NCBI RefSeq assembly: GCF_016909125.1
Contig: NZ_JAFBFD010000003.1
Span: forward strand, 1-64,000
Direction: 5' to 3'
Source: Enterococcus lemanii
GTDB lineage: Bacteria > Bacillota > Bacilli > Lactobacillales > Enterococcaceae
DNA length: 64,000 bases
A model generated the notes under the pieces. The model worked only from the letters and a program-made list of their open reading frames with translations, searched no databases and was not told where the DNA came from. The translations under genes were made by a program, and so were the position numbers. Every line of letters starts with the position of its first letter. The stretch's first letter is position 1. Positions 53,178 to 62,345 of this stretch are shown one piece after another.

Positions 53178-55379
53178 TTAATTCTCTTTGTTTAAAACAA
53201 AGTGCAGTTTTTCGCCTGTAATTTCGGCACCCACATCAATGCTTTGTTCTACTGCATACCCCTCACCGGTAAAGGTCGCGGTCATTGATAGTAACTTAGC
53301 TAATTTTAACAAATAAGCTTTTGACCAGCCGGTTACATCAGGCATTTGAAGCGTTGTGCCATTTGTTAATAAAATAACTTTTTCACCAGGTAACAAACTC
53401 GCCTGATCTGCACTTGATTGCGCGACTACTTTATCACCATCACCAATTACAATTGGCACGAGACCTTTATTTTCTAAATCAGCACTCGCTACAGTCGGCG
53501 TTAAATTTCGATAATCACTCACTTGCACTTTGCTTGATTGTGTTTCATCTGCCATATCGACCGCGTGTAAATCCATTGCGCGTTTTAACAAGGGGTTTGC
53601 AATTCCTGGAATAATTAGTCCATCATAATTTTTTGGCTTTTTCATCGTAATATATAAGGTGTATTCTGGATCTTCAGCAGGTAGCATTAAAACCGTTGAA
53701 TAAATATTATCATATTCACCGGTTAGGTAACGACCACCTTCAGCAATTTGAGCCGTTCCGGTTTTTGCTGCAATCGCATAATTGTCAACGGTGTATAAAC
53801 CGTAAGCCGTACCATAATCTTGGCTTTCTACGACATCGCGCATATATTGTCGAACTTGTTGAGCGCTACTTGCCGTGACAGGATGTCCGGTTGTCTCTGT
53901 TTCTACTCGAGTCTCTTCTCCAGTTACGGGATTCACAAAGCGTTTAATGAAGCTTGGTTTTAACATTTCACCATCATTTGAGATTGCTGAAAAAGCTTGT
54001 AACATTTGAAATTGCGTTACAGCGATTGCTTGGCCAAAAGAACTCATTGCTTCACTGACAATGTTTTTTTCTGGTAACTGCCCTTTTTCTTCACCGTACA
54101 ATTTTGAATTTGTACTTTGACCAAAGCCAAAGTTTAATAGTGATTCTTGCCAAGCGTCTTCCATTCTTTGTTCAAGTTTAACCATCCCCACGTTACTTGA
54201 CCAAGAAAGCGCTTGTCGCATTGTTATATACCCTCTTGAACCAGTACCAATATCCCAATCTCGAATATCCGTATCAATTAAAGTCATTTTCCCTGATTCG
54301 AATTTTTCATTTGGATCAAAGACGCCTTGGTCCATTGCCGTTGAAACGGTCAAAATTTTCATCGTTGATCCAGGTTCATACGTTTCTTCTACAAATAAGT
54401 TTTGCCATAAAAAACCCTCTTTATCTGTTCCATCTTTTGTTTCAGGTTCAAATGTGGGGCGTTGGCTTAATGACACAATTTCATTTGTTTTTGATTTGAC
54501 TAAAACGGCTGTTAAATACTGTGCTTCTGACTTCTCAAATGCTTCATCCATCAAAGTCTCCAAGTAACTTTGTAAACGACTATCTAAAGTCGTATAAATG
54601 TCTTGCCCGTTTTCAGCAGGAATTGTTTCTGCAACAGTTCCGGGTAAAGGATTTTGATAATTATCTTTTTGGAAAATAATTTCGCCGTCCTTGCCACTGA
54701 GTACATCATCATAAACGGCTTCAAGGCCAAGACGTCCTTGTAGCGATTCCACGCCATCTTCCACTTGGATATCGGCGTACCCGATTAGATGGGAAGAAAA
54801 AATACCATTAGGATAAATTCTGGAAGGATGTTCATTAAAATACAAACCTTTCACTTCAGCGGCTTCCATTTTTGCTTCAATTTCTTGTTTTTGTTGCAGA
54901 GTGATATTTTTCCCGTTTGGAATATCAACTTGAAATTTGTTGTTATCTCGACCATATTCTAAGATTTCTAAAACTTTATTTTTACTAACTTTATTTCCTA
55001 AAACACCGGTTAAAATATTGGCTAATTCTTTAAAGTCTTTCTTTTGCGCATAGAGTTTTTTTTCACCCGACTTATAAGAATCATCCAAAATAGCATAGAC
55101 AGAATAAGACGTTGCGTCTTCGGCAATGACCACGCCGTTGCGATCATAAATGGTGCCGCGTTTTGCTTTTACTACTTGGCTGCCTTCATAAAGAGCCTTT
55201 GTTTTACTTTCTAGCGAAACATCTCCGACTTTCCCAACCGTTACAATATAGGTTAGACGAGCAACAAACAAAAAAAACAATCCAATACTCGTAGTAAAAA
55301 GAATAATTCCTACTTTTTTGCGATTGTTCTTCGTAGATAATTTTTGATTAGTCATTTTCTTTTTTATTTTTTGAATCAT
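53178..55379 (-). CDS. Septal transpeptidase PBP2x/FtsI with two PASTA domains
   Basis: 733 residues. Membrane anchor about 24-45, dimerisation domain (RGTIYDRNG), transpeptidase domain with STMK (338-341), SSN (394-396) and KTGT (539-542), then two PASTA domains (about 612-670 and 672-730). Class B high-molecular-weight PBP that crosslinks septal wall with FtsW; called pbpC or pbpX in enterococci and streptococci. Four bases after ftsL. Confidence 0.95.
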   Translation of the reverse strand: MIQKIKKKMTNQKLSTKNNRKKVGIILFTTSIGLFFLFVARLTYIVTVGKVGDVSLESKTKALYEGSQVVKAKRGTIYDRNGVVIAEDATSYSVYAILDDSYKSGEKKLYAQKKDFKELANILTGVLGNKVSKNKVLEILEYGRDNNKFQVDIPNGKNITLQQKQEIEAKMEAAEVKGLYFNEHPSRIYPNGIFSSHLIGYADIQVEDGVESLQGRLGLEAVYDDVLSGKDGEIIFQKDNYQNPLPGTVAETIPAENGQDIYTTLDSRLQSYLETLMDEAFEKSEAQYLTAVLVKSKTNEIVSLSQRPTFEPETKDGTDKEGFLWQNLFVEETYEPGSTMKILTVSTAMDQGVFDPNEKFESGKMTLIDTDIRDWDIGTGSRGYITMRQALSWSSNVGMVKLEQRMEDAWQESLLNFGFGQSTNSKLYGEEKGQLPEKNIVSEAMSSFGQAIAVTQFQMLQAFSAISNDGEMLKPSFIKRFVNPVTGEETRVETETTGHPVTASSAQQVRQYMRDVVESQDYGTAYGLYTVDNYAIAAKTGTAQIAEGGRYLTGEYDNIYSTVLMLPAEDPEYTLYITMKKPKNYDGLIIPGIANPLLKRAMDLHAVDMADETQSSKVQVSDYRNLTPTVASADLENKGLVPIVIGDGDKVVAQSSADQASLLPGEKVILLTNGTTLQMPDVTGWSKAYLLKLAKLLSMTATFTGEGYAVEQSIDVGAEITGEKLHFVLNKEN

Positions 55380-55383
55380 TTTT

Positions 55384-55791
55384 TTACTTCACTTTCCTTA
55401 AATTGTCACTATGAATCGTCAGGCCTTTTTCTTCAGCAATTTTACGAATTCGTTCACTTTTAGAAAGTTCCGATTTTTCTTGTTCTAATTGGAGTTTTTT
55501 TTCTTTTTCGGTCGAAACATCTGATTGAATAATCGAAATATTATGTTCGATTTGCGTAATTGAAGTTCGTAAATGAATCATAAATAAGCTAATCGCTAAT
55601 GTTGCGAAAATTAAGCCCACTGCGATTGCTTTTTCTAACTTCGAAATGCGTTTTAAGCGACGAGCTGGCGAAAGCGGAACAACCACCACTTCTGGGCGTT
55701 CTGGCGTATAAAATGATTCTGCTTGTTGAATCATCTGCTCACTTGATTCATCTACTTGATAAGTATATTCTTCAAATTTTAATTCCGCCAT
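55384..55791 (-). CDS. ftsL: Cell division protein FtsL
   Basis: 135 residues. Charged cytoplasmic N-terminus, one membrane segment (AIAVGLIFATLAISLFMIHL) and an extracellular leucine-zipper coiled coil, ending GLTIHSDNLRKVK. Position between rsmH and the septal PBP identifies it despite low sequence conservation. ATG at 55791 seven bases after GAGAGGGTGA. Confidence 0.93.
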   Translation of the reverse strand: MAELKFEEYTYQVDESSEQMIQQAESFYTPERPEVVVVPLSPARRLKRISKLEKAIAVGLIFATLAISLFMIHLRTSITQIEHNISIIQSDVSTEKEKKLQLEQEKSELSKSERIRKIAEEKGLTIHSDNLRKVK

Positions 55792-55816
55792 TTCTTTCAC
55801 CCTCTCAGCTGACTGC

Positions 55817-56767
55817 TTAATCTTTCATTTTTTCTACAATTCGAAGTTTTGCACTACGCGAACGATTATTTTCTGCTAGTTCTTGTTCGCTTGGTACAAT
55901 CGGTTTTCTTGTTATAAGTTTCAATTCTGGTTGAAACTCTTCTGGGATCATTGGAATCCCTGGTGGTAAATCTTGCGCTGTACTGTATTCTTTAAATATA
56001 TTTTTTACGATTCGATCTTCTAGCGAGTGGAAGGTAATTACACTTAAGCGTCCTTCTTTATTAAGTAGTGGGACTGCTTGTTCCAAAGACTCTTCAATCA
56101 CGCCTAATTCATTATTGACTGCAATTCGAATGGCTTGAAAAATCCTTTTCCCTGGATGGCCACCCTTTCTGCGAGCAGGCGCTGGAATCGCTGTTTTTAT
56201 AATTTCAACTAACTCGCCGGTTGTTTCAATTGGCTTTAATTCACGTACCCGTTCAATCTCTCGAGCAATTTGTTTGGAAAACTTCTCTTCTCCATAGCGA
56301 AAGAAGATTTTTACTAACTCAGCATACGAGTATTCATTGACCACATGATAAGCAGACAATGGCGCACTTTGGTCCATTCGCATATCTAATGGCGCATCTT
56401 GATGATAGCTAAAACCACGATCCGCTTCATCAAGTTGTGGGGAGGAGACGCCTAAATCATATAAAATCCCATCCACTTTTGTGACACCTTGTTCTGCCAA
56501 GGCTTCTTTTAAAAAACGAAAATTACTTTTAATAAAGGTCACTTGGCCTTTATCAACAAAAGGTGCTAGACGTTTTGTCGCATGATCGATAGCTGTTTGA
56601 TCTTGATCAAAGGCATATAAATGTCCTTTTGTATTGAGTTGTTGCAATAAATACTCGCTATGACCTGCGCCTCCTAGTGTACAATCAACATAAATACCAT
56701 CCGGCCGAATATTTAACCCATCAACCGTTTCTGTTTTCATTACCGTATAATGTTGAAATTCTGTCAT
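55817..56767 (-). CDS. rsmH: 16S rRNA (cytosine1402-N4)-methyltransferase RsmH
   Basis: 316 residues. AdoMet-binding [16 protein letters not shown], then [32 protein letters not shown] and [14 protein letters not shown] are all signatures of RsmH (MraW). It methylates C1402 in the decoding centre. Second gene of the mra cluster, 25 bases after mraZ. Confidence 0.98.
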   Translation of the reverse strand: MTEFQHYTVMKTETVDGLNIRPDGIYVDCTLGGAGHSEYLLQQLNTKGHLYAFDQDQTAIDHATKRLAPFVDKGQVTFIKSNFRFLKEALAEQGVTKVDGILYDLGVSSPQLDEADRGFSYHQDAPLDMRMDQSAPLSAYHVVNEYSYAELVKIFFRYGEEKFSKQIAREIERVRELKPIETTGELVEIIKTAIPAPARRKGGHPGKRIFQAIRIAVNNELGVIEESLEQAVPLLNKEGRLSVITFHSLEDRIVKNIFKEYSTAQDLPPGIPMIPEEFQPELKLITRKPIVPSEQELAENNRSRSAKLRIVEKMKD

Positions 56768-56792
56768 CACTTATGTCCTCTTCCTCTTCACT

Positions 56793-57224
56793 TTATAATC
56801 CAAAATCAATCATTGTTTCAGCAATTCCATCAAAGGCTTCTTCTGCCTCTATCGAAAATGCTTGCCAACGCGCTTCATCCCAAATTTCAATTCGATTTGA
56901 AACGCCCACAACAACACAGTTTTTTGTTAAATCTGCATGTGTTCTCAAAGACACGGGAATATTAATTCGTCCTTGCTTATCAATCTCACATTCGGTTGCG
57001 GCAGAGTAAAAAAAACGAACAAAAGTACGGGCGTCTTTTTTTGCTAAAGGCATCTGATTTAGTTTTTCTTCTAATTTTTCCCATTCTGGTAGAGGGTAGC
57101 CAAATAAACAGCCGTCTAATCCTCTTGTCACCACAAACTTTTCACCGAGTTTTTCTCGTAGTTTGGATGGCATAATTAGTCGGCCTTTTGCATCGATTGT
57201 ATGTTGAAATTCGCCCATAAACAT
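56793..57224 (-). CDS. mraZ: Transcriptional regulator MraZ
   Basis: 143 residues, two AbrB-like halves: [18 protein letters not shown] and [16 protein letters not shown], each with the conserved DxxGR. MraZ binds direct repeats before its own operon. The ATG at 57224 lies six bases after GGGGGAG and gives the usual MFMGE start. The matching repeat array is at 57261-57290. Confidence 0.97.
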   Translation of the reverse strand: MFMGEFQHTIDAKGRLIMPSKLREKLGEKFVVTRGLDGCLFGYPLPEWEKLEEKLNQMPLAKKDARTFVRFFYSAATECEIDKQGRINIPVSLRTHADLTKNCVVVGVSNRIEIWDEARWQAFSIEAEEAFDGIAETMIDFGL

Positions 57225-57260
57225 CGATTGCTCCCCCAATCACCACCTGATGCTTACAGT

Positions 57261-57290
57261 CTACCACATCCCCCCACTTTCTACCACTTT
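57261..57290 (-). promoter_or_regulatory. MraZ-binding repeat array
   Basis: On the minus strand GTGGT, GTGGG and GTGGT follow one another at exactly 10-base steps (plus-strand cores 57283-57287, 57273-57277, 57263-57267), each separated by five bases. This is the known layout of MraZ operators. Confidence 0.75.
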
Positions 57291-57373
57291 TTATGTAAAA
57301 TTAATCATTTAATTTGATTAATTTTAACCAATAAAAAATAATCTTTTTTCAAAAAGCACTTTTAAAAAACTTT

Positions 57374-57748
57374 TTAGCTTACCGAGAGTAAAATTAAGCT
57401 TAAAACAATTAAGGACACATGGACCACTAAAGCAAACAAAAAAACAGAACGCCAATACATTTTAAAAAAACGTGGAAATTCAATTTCTTCATAAAAATAA
57501 GCTTGGAAAAAAGCAATCCCTATACCTAATAAAGAAAGTGTTATCACTAAATAAGGAAACAAAGATTCTTTAAAAATCAAAAATGATAATCGATGAATAC
57601 CAAATAGAAGAAATGGGACAGCTAAATCGGGGGTCTTTATTGAAAAACGGCGATCCAAAGAAGAGAGTGACACCAATAATCGCATTAAAAAAATAACCAC
57701 TAGCGGAAAAACATACCAAAAAATTAAACTAGGAAACATTGACTGCAT
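57374..57748 (-). CDS. DUF3397 membrane protein
   Basis: 124 residues, four likely membrane helices (about 6-26, 38-58, 63-82, 98-122). Matches the DUF3397 family usually encoded just before mraZ in Lactobacillales; function unknown. ATG at 57748 is favoured by GAAAGGAA about nine bases upstream, over a GTG 24 bases earlier. It is 150 bases ahead of mraZ on the same strand. Confidence 0.8.
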   Translation of the reverse strand: MQSMFPSLIFWYVFPLVVIFLMRLLVSLSSLDRRFSIKTPDLAVPFLLFGIHRLSFLIFKESLFPYLVITLSLLGIGIAFFQAYFYEEIEFPRFFKMYWRSVFLFALVVHVSLIVLSLILLSVS

Positions 57749-57886
57749 ATAAAAATTCCTTTCCGTACTCACACTACTATATTCACTATACTTTATTTTC
57801 TTTACACATTTATGTCATTGGGTTAACGAATTTGTATTATAATAGAAGAAACGTTCGATTGTTAACTTAAAGGAGGTAAACAAATT

Positions 57887-58843
57887 ATGTATACTTATTT
57901 TACTTTAAAAAATCAACAACTTATTATTCAAGAACAACAAGATGAAAGCACACTTTGGACGCATATTGAAAAACCAACTGAGCAACAAACGCACCAATTA
58001 GCTAAAAAATACAACTTACCCCAAGACTACTTAACGTCGATTTGGGATGACGCTGAAAACTCTAGAGAAGAGGGGTTACAACAAGAACATTTCAAAAAAG
58101 CGATTTTACTTTTACTTCAATTTCCACACGAAACATTGAGCGCAAACGGTTTTTTAACGTACGAAACGTATCCACTATCGCTAATTTTGACTCCAGACTT
58201 GAAAATTATTACCGTATCTAATCAACCACCATTATTTTTTAGTTTCATCAAAGAACATCTTTTCCCTGAAAACGATATTCGACCAGAATTGAATATTTTC
58301 TTGCAAGTCTTATGGCGGCTTGTCCTGTCATACAATCACGCTTTAAAAAAAATCAAACTACATATTGAAGGAATCGAAAAACAAATTCAAGTTTCTACTG
58401 AAAACAAACAATTATACCAAGTTCTTAACATCCAAAAAAGCCTCGTCTTATTTGATGCGGCGACAAAAGGAAACTTAGAAACATTGACCGCTTTAGCTAA
58501 AACACAAACATTTCAAAAGCACCACGCTTATAAAAACCACCTTCACGATATTTTAGTTGAAGTACAACAAGCAATTACTTCTGTTTCCATTCAACTAAAA
58601 TTCGTAAATCAGATGAACGAGACTTTTTCAGCGATTGTTTCAAATAATTTGAATAACGTCATGAAAATCTTAACTTCTCTTACCATCGTTCTTACAATCC
58701 CGACTATTATTGGTGGGATTTTCGGGATGAATGTCGCTTTACCTTTCGCCAATCATGAGTCCGCTTTTTTAATTATTAGCTTGCTAACCCTTTTACTTTG
58801 CATCATTGCAATTGGTTATTTAAAAAAGAAGAATCTTTTATAA
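57887..58843 (+). CDS. CorA-family divalent cation transporter
   Basis: 318 residues. Large cytoplasmic N-terminal domain, long helix, and two C-terminal membrane helices with the GMN motif at the pore mouth (GGIFGMNVALPF). Residues after GMN differ from the classic MPE, so the ion may be Mg2+, Co2+ or Zn2+. AAAGGAGGT precedes the ATG. Single gene, divergent from the division cluster. Confidence 0.92.
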   Translation: MYTYFTLKNQQLIIQEQQDESTLWTHIEKPTEQQTHQLAKKYNLPQDYLTSIWDDAENSREEGLQQEHFKKAILLLLQFPHETLSANGFLTYETYPLSLILTPDLKIITVSNQPPLFFSFIKEHLFPENDIRPELNIFLQVLWRLVLSYNHALKKIKLHIEGIEKQIQVSTENKQLYQVLNIQKSLVLFDAATKGNLETLTALAKTQTFQKHHAYKNHLHDILVEVQQAITSVSIQLKFVNQMNETFSAIVSNNLNNVMKILTSLTIVLTIPTIIGGIFGMNVALPFANHESAFLIISLLTLLLCIIAIGYLKKKNLL

Positions 58844-58857
58844 AGATTCTTCTTTTT
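58823..58857 (+). terminator. Terminator of the CorA gene
   Basis: AAAAAGAAGAATCTTT pairs with AAAGATTCTTCTTTTT; the stop codon lies at the loop. Confidence 0.85.
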
Positions 58858-58919
58858 CTCTTGAGTTCCAAAGGTTTTGGTTGTACACTTTGTCTATCAA
58901 GAAAAAAAGGATGAGGATT

Positions 58920-59036
58920 ATGCAAGATAAAAAAACAACCAGCACTTTTGCAAAAGTCACAAAATTTGTTATTTGGTTAATGTTAATTCTAACGATTGGC
59001 ACAACTATTTTAAGTGCCTATTCTGCCATTCGCTAA
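58920..59036 (+). CDS. 38-residue membrane peptide, DUF4044-like
   Basis: Begins MQDKKTTSTFAKVTKF and continues as one hydrophobic helix (VIWLMLILTIGTTILSAYSAI), ending in Arg. Basic N-terminus plus one membrane helix fits DUF4044 peptides of Lactobacillales. GGATGAGGA lies just upstream of the ATG and a terminator follows, so it looks real despite its length. Function unknown. Confidence 0.7.
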   Translation: MQDKKTTSTFAKVTKFVIWLMLILTIGTTILSAYSAIR

Positions 59037-59046
59037 TATAAAAAAA

Positions 59047-59092
59047 CAAAAGGGAGTTGTGCACGTTTTTTCGTGGCACAACTCTTTTATTT
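59047..59092. terminator. Bidirectional terminator
   Basis: GAGTTGTGCACG pairs with CGTGGCACAACTC (one bulge), with T or A runs on both sides, between convergent genes. Confidence 0.8.
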
Positions 59093-59119
59093 TCAGGTAA
59101 AAAAACATAAAAACAAACG

Positions 59120-60814
59120 TTAGCTCGTTGTACTTTGATTCTTATGTGCTAGATCAAGTAATTCTTGCGCATGTTTTAAGGTTAAATCGGTAATCTCTGT
59201 TCCTGCTAACATTCGCGCAACTTCTTTTATTCGCTCTTTTTCGTTTAGTTGGTTAACGGTTGTCTGCGTTCTTTCTTCAACGACTTCTTTTGCAATAAAA
59301 TATTGGTAATCTGCTTGAGCAGCAACTTGTGGCAAATGCGTAATACATAACACTTGAGAATCACGAGCAATTTGTGCTATTTTTTCAGCAATTGCTTGAG
59401 CGACCCGCCCACTAACACCTGTGTCAACTTCATCAAAAACAATACTGGTTAACCCTTGGGCTTTTGAAAAAATAGTTTTTAAGGCCAGTAAAATCCGAGA
59501 AACTTCCCCACCTGAAGCAACTTTTACCAGTGGCTTTAACGCTTCGCCTAAGTTCGTACTTAAGTAAAATTCAACTTGATCGGCTCCGTCTTCATTTAAC
59601 TGGTGATAATCTGTTACAAAACGAATTTCAAAATGAGCGTGTTCCATGTATAATTCAGCCAACTCTTGTGTAATTTCTGCTTCAAGTTTCTTGGCGATTT
59701 TTTTTCGTTCACAGTGAATTGCTTCTGCTAATTGTAACAACTCTGCTTTTTTTCTTTCCAATTCTTTTTCTAAAAATTCTAATTCATTTTCAGAATCGCC
59801 TACTTCTTCAAGCTCTTGTACAATTTGTTCATAATAAGTCAAAACTTGCGTGATACTTTCCCCATACTTTCGTTTTAACTGACGAATCAATTCCAAGCGC
59901 TGTTGAACTTCTTCTAGACGTTCCTCATCCATCTCCAAATAGTCTAATTGTCGTGAACTCTCTCTGGCAACATCTTGCAATAAATAATAGGCACTTTGAA
60001 GGTTCTCGCTAATTTGTTGATATTGTTCATCAAATTGTTCAATCCCCTGTACTTCACTCAAAGCGAGACTCACACCATCTGTTAAATTATCAGAATCAGA
60101 CAATAAAAGTTCATAGACTTTATTAAAAGCATCAACAATTTTTTGGAAATTCATTAACTTTTCTCGTTCTTCTAATAAGGCTTCTTCTTCACCAATCGCG
60201 ACATTTGCTTGGGCAATTTCTTCTTGTTGGAAACGCAACATATCCATTCTTTGCACAAATGATTGCTCATTTTGTTGAATTTTGTGCACGCGCTTTTCTA
60301 GTTGACGAAATTCACCATACACTTGGCGATAGTTTGCACGCGCTTTTTGAAAGGGCGTAAAGCCATAGTAGTCTAGGAGTGCCAAGTGCTTTTCTGGTTG
60401 CAAAAGCTCTTGATGTTCGTTTTGTCCTTGAATATCAACTAAATAGCTGCCGATTTTTCTCAAATTAGCAAGAGTTACAATCCGGTTATTTACTCGACAA
60501 ATGTTTTTTCCTGAACGCGACATATCTCGTTGAATAATTAACAAGCGTTCCGAAGCATCAATGCCTATTTCTTGCACTAATTCTTGAAAAGAGTCTTGCT
60601 CAGGCCATTCAAATAGCCCTTCAATCACACATTTGTCGGCTCCATGACGAATATAATCACTTGAACCACGCCCGCCTGCCAAAAGACCAACCGCATCAAT
60701 AATAATCGATTTCCCCGCACCGGTTTCACCAGTCAGCGCCGTCATTCCTTCATGGAAATCTAGTTTTAAGTAAGGGATAATGGCCAAATTTTTGATTGTT
60801 AATTCTAGTAACAT
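59120..60814 (-). CDS. recN: DNA repair protein RecN
   Basis: 564 residues. SMC-like: Walker A GETGAGKSIIIDA near 28-40, long coiled coils around 150-370, ABC signature VASGGEVSRILLALK and Walker B TSIVFDEVDTGVSG. It acts early at double-strand breaks. Twelve bases after argR; the argR-recN pairing is common in Firmicutes. Confidence 0.97.
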   Translation of the reverse strand: MLLELTIKNLAIIPYLKLDFHEGMTALTGETGAGKSIIIDAVGLLAGGRGSSDYIRHGADKCVIEGLFEWPEQDSFQELVQEIGIDASERLLIIQRDMSRSGKNICRVNNRIVTLANLRKIGSYLVDIQGQNEHQELLQPEKHLALLDYYGFTPFQKARANYRQVYGEFRQLEKRVHKIQQNEQSFVQRMDMLRFQQEEIAQANVAIGEEEALLEEREKLMNFQKIVDAFNKVYELLLSDSDNLTDGVSLALSEVQGIEQFDEQYQQISENLQSAYYLLQDVARESSRQLDYLEMDEERLEEVQQRLELIRQLKRKYGESITQVLTYYEQIVQELEEVGDSENELEFLEKELERKKAELLQLAEAIHCERKKIAKKLEAEITQELAELYMEHAHFEIRFVTDYHQLNEDGADQVEFYLSTNLGEALKPLVKVASGGEVSRILLALKTIFSKAQGLTSIVFDEVDTGVSGRVAQAIAEKIAQIARDSQVLCITHLPQVAAQADYQYFIAKEVVEERTQTTVNQLNEKERIKEVARMLAGTEITDLTLKHAQELLDLAHKNQSTTS

Positions 60815-60826
60815 CGCAAGTCTCTC

Positions 60827-61279
60827 CTATCTTTGGTAAGTTTGAAGTGTTTGGACCAACTCTTCGGCTTGCTCTTGTGTTCGGGTAATAATTAAAACCT
60901 TGTCATCATCATTTAAAATGGCAAATAAAGTCGTTTGGTAGTATTTATCCATTAAATTCGCCACAGCTGAAGCATTGCCAGGTAATGTTCGTAAAATAAC
61001 ATATTTCTCCATTTGTTCAGCAGAAACAAAGGCTGTTTTTAATAATTTTGTTAATTTTTCACCAATATCCTCTTTTGATTCATTCGGTAAACTATAGCGA
61101 TACCCTCCTGTTGAGGAAGGGACTTTAATAAGCTTTAATTCTTTAATATCACGTGAAATCGTTGCTTGTGTCACTTTCACGCCTTTTTCTTGTAAATACG
61201 CGACAAATTCTTCTTGTTTTTGAATATCTTGATCATTTAGTAAACGCGTCAAAATCCGTTGCCGTTCTTTTTTATTCAT
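60827..61279 (-). CDS. argR: Arginine repressor ArgR/AhrC
   Basis: 150 residues. N-terminal winged helix with VTQATISRDIKELKL, C-terminal hexamerisation and arginine-binding domain (LPGNASAVANLMD, FAILNDDDKVLIITR). It represses arginine synthesis or activates breakdown. Located as in other Firmicutes before recN. The ATG at 61279 has GAGGAG eight bases upstream. No arginine-metabolism gene is in the window. Confidence 0.95.
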   Translation of the reverse strand: MNKKERQRILTRLLNDQDIQKQEEFVAYLQEKGVKVTQATISRDIKELKLIKVPSSTGGYRYSLPNESKEDIGEKLTKLLKTAFVSAEQMEKYVILRTLPGNASAVANLMDKYYQTTLFAILNDDDKVLIITRTQEQAEELVQTLQTYQR

Positions 61280-61308
61280 CGTTCTCACTCCTCGTTAAAG
61301 TCTTATTT

Positions 61309-61337
61309 ATCATAGCTCATTTCGCGCAATATGCAAA
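61309..61337 (-). promoter_or_regulatory. Promoter of argR-recN
   Basis: Minus-strand TTTGCA (61332-61337), 17-base spacer, TATGAT (61309-61314). Confidence 0.6.
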
Positions 61338-61476
61338 GATATTTAAAAGTTATTTTTATACATTTTCACTTTCGTTTCTCCTCAAATAACGAGACTTGCC
61401 AGCTATTTTCCCATTCATTTTGCGCTTGTTTTTAAACACGTCTAAACAATCATTTCCAATAACGGTTTTTGCATGC

Positions 61477-61512
61477 AAAAAAAACAGCCTCCTTTTTAAA
61501 CGAGAGGCTGTT
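61477..61512 (-). terminator. Terminator of the xseA-xseB-ispA-tlyA operon
   Basis: AACAGCCTC (61483-61491) pairs with GAGGCTGTT (61504-61512), followed on the minus strand by eight T. Confidence 0.82.
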
Positions 61513-61528
61513 ATCTTTTTCATTTCAT

Positions 61529-62344
61529 TTATGCGTGAAAAGTTTCATGAGCGGCTTGGACCGTTTTTTGTGGATCAACGCTTGCATCAACTTGTCCAAA
61601 TTCATTTGTCTTTTGCAAATGAATTAAAAACTCCATATTCCCTTCACCACCGGTAATCGGCGAGAAACTTAAATTTTTGACATTATATTGCTCGCGACAG
61701 GCAAAAGCCATAATTTCTTCAATAACTTTTTGATGAACTTTGGCCTCACGAACAATACCATTTTTTCCCACAAATTCGCGACCAGCTTCAAATTGCGGTT
61801 TAATCAAAGCCATCACTTCGCCTTCTTCAACTAAAATAGCGTGTAGTGGCGGTAACATTAATCTTAAGGAAATAAAAGATACATCAATCGTAGCCATCTC
61901 TGGCAAGCCTTGGGTAAAATCTTCTGGTTTACTATAGCGAAAATTCGTACGCTCCATCACGACAACCCGCTCGTCTTGTCGAATTTTCCAGGCAAGTTGG
62001 TTATAACCAACATCTAAGGCATAACTTAATTTTGCCCCATTTTGCAAAGCGACATCGGTAAAGCCTCCCGTTGAAGAACCAATGTCTAAAACCGTTTTAT
62101 CGCGGAAATCTAAACCAAAAAGTTCAATGGCTTTTGCTAATTTTAATCCACCTCTAGAAACGTAAGGTAGTTTTTGCCCTTTTATTTCTAAAATCGTTTC
62201 GCCTGCAATTTTTTCTCCAGGCTTATCTAAACGTTCATGTTTGTCCGTGTAAACTAATCCGGCCATAATGCCACGTTTGGCTTTTTCTCTTGTTTCAAAT
62301 AATCCTTGTTGAACGGCTAATACGTCCACGCGTTCTTTTTTCAT
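61529..62344 (-). CDS. tlyA: TlyA-type rRNA 2'-O-methyltransferase (hemolysin A family)
   Basis: 271 residues. N-terminal S4 RNA-binding domain (RVDVLAVQQGLFETREKAKRGIMAG) and FtsJ-like methyltransferase domain (VLDIGSSTGGFTDVALQNGA). It probably methylates ribosomal RNA cytidines, as TlyA of mycobacteria does. One base after ispA. Confidence 0.93.
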   Translation of the reverse strand: MKKERVDVLAVQQGLFETREKAKRGIMAGLVYTDKHERLDKPGEKIAGETILEIKGQKLPYVSRGGLKLAKAIELFGLDFRDKTVLDIGSSTGGFTDVALQNGAKLSYALDVGYNQLAWKIRQDERVVVMERTNFRYSKPEDFTQGLPEMATIDVSFISLRLMLPPLHAILVEEGEVMALIKPQFEAGREFVGKNGIVREAKVHQKVIEEIMAFACREQYNVKNLSFSPITGGEGNMEFLIHLQKTNEFGQVDASVDPQKTVQAAHETFHA

Positions 62345-62345
62345 G

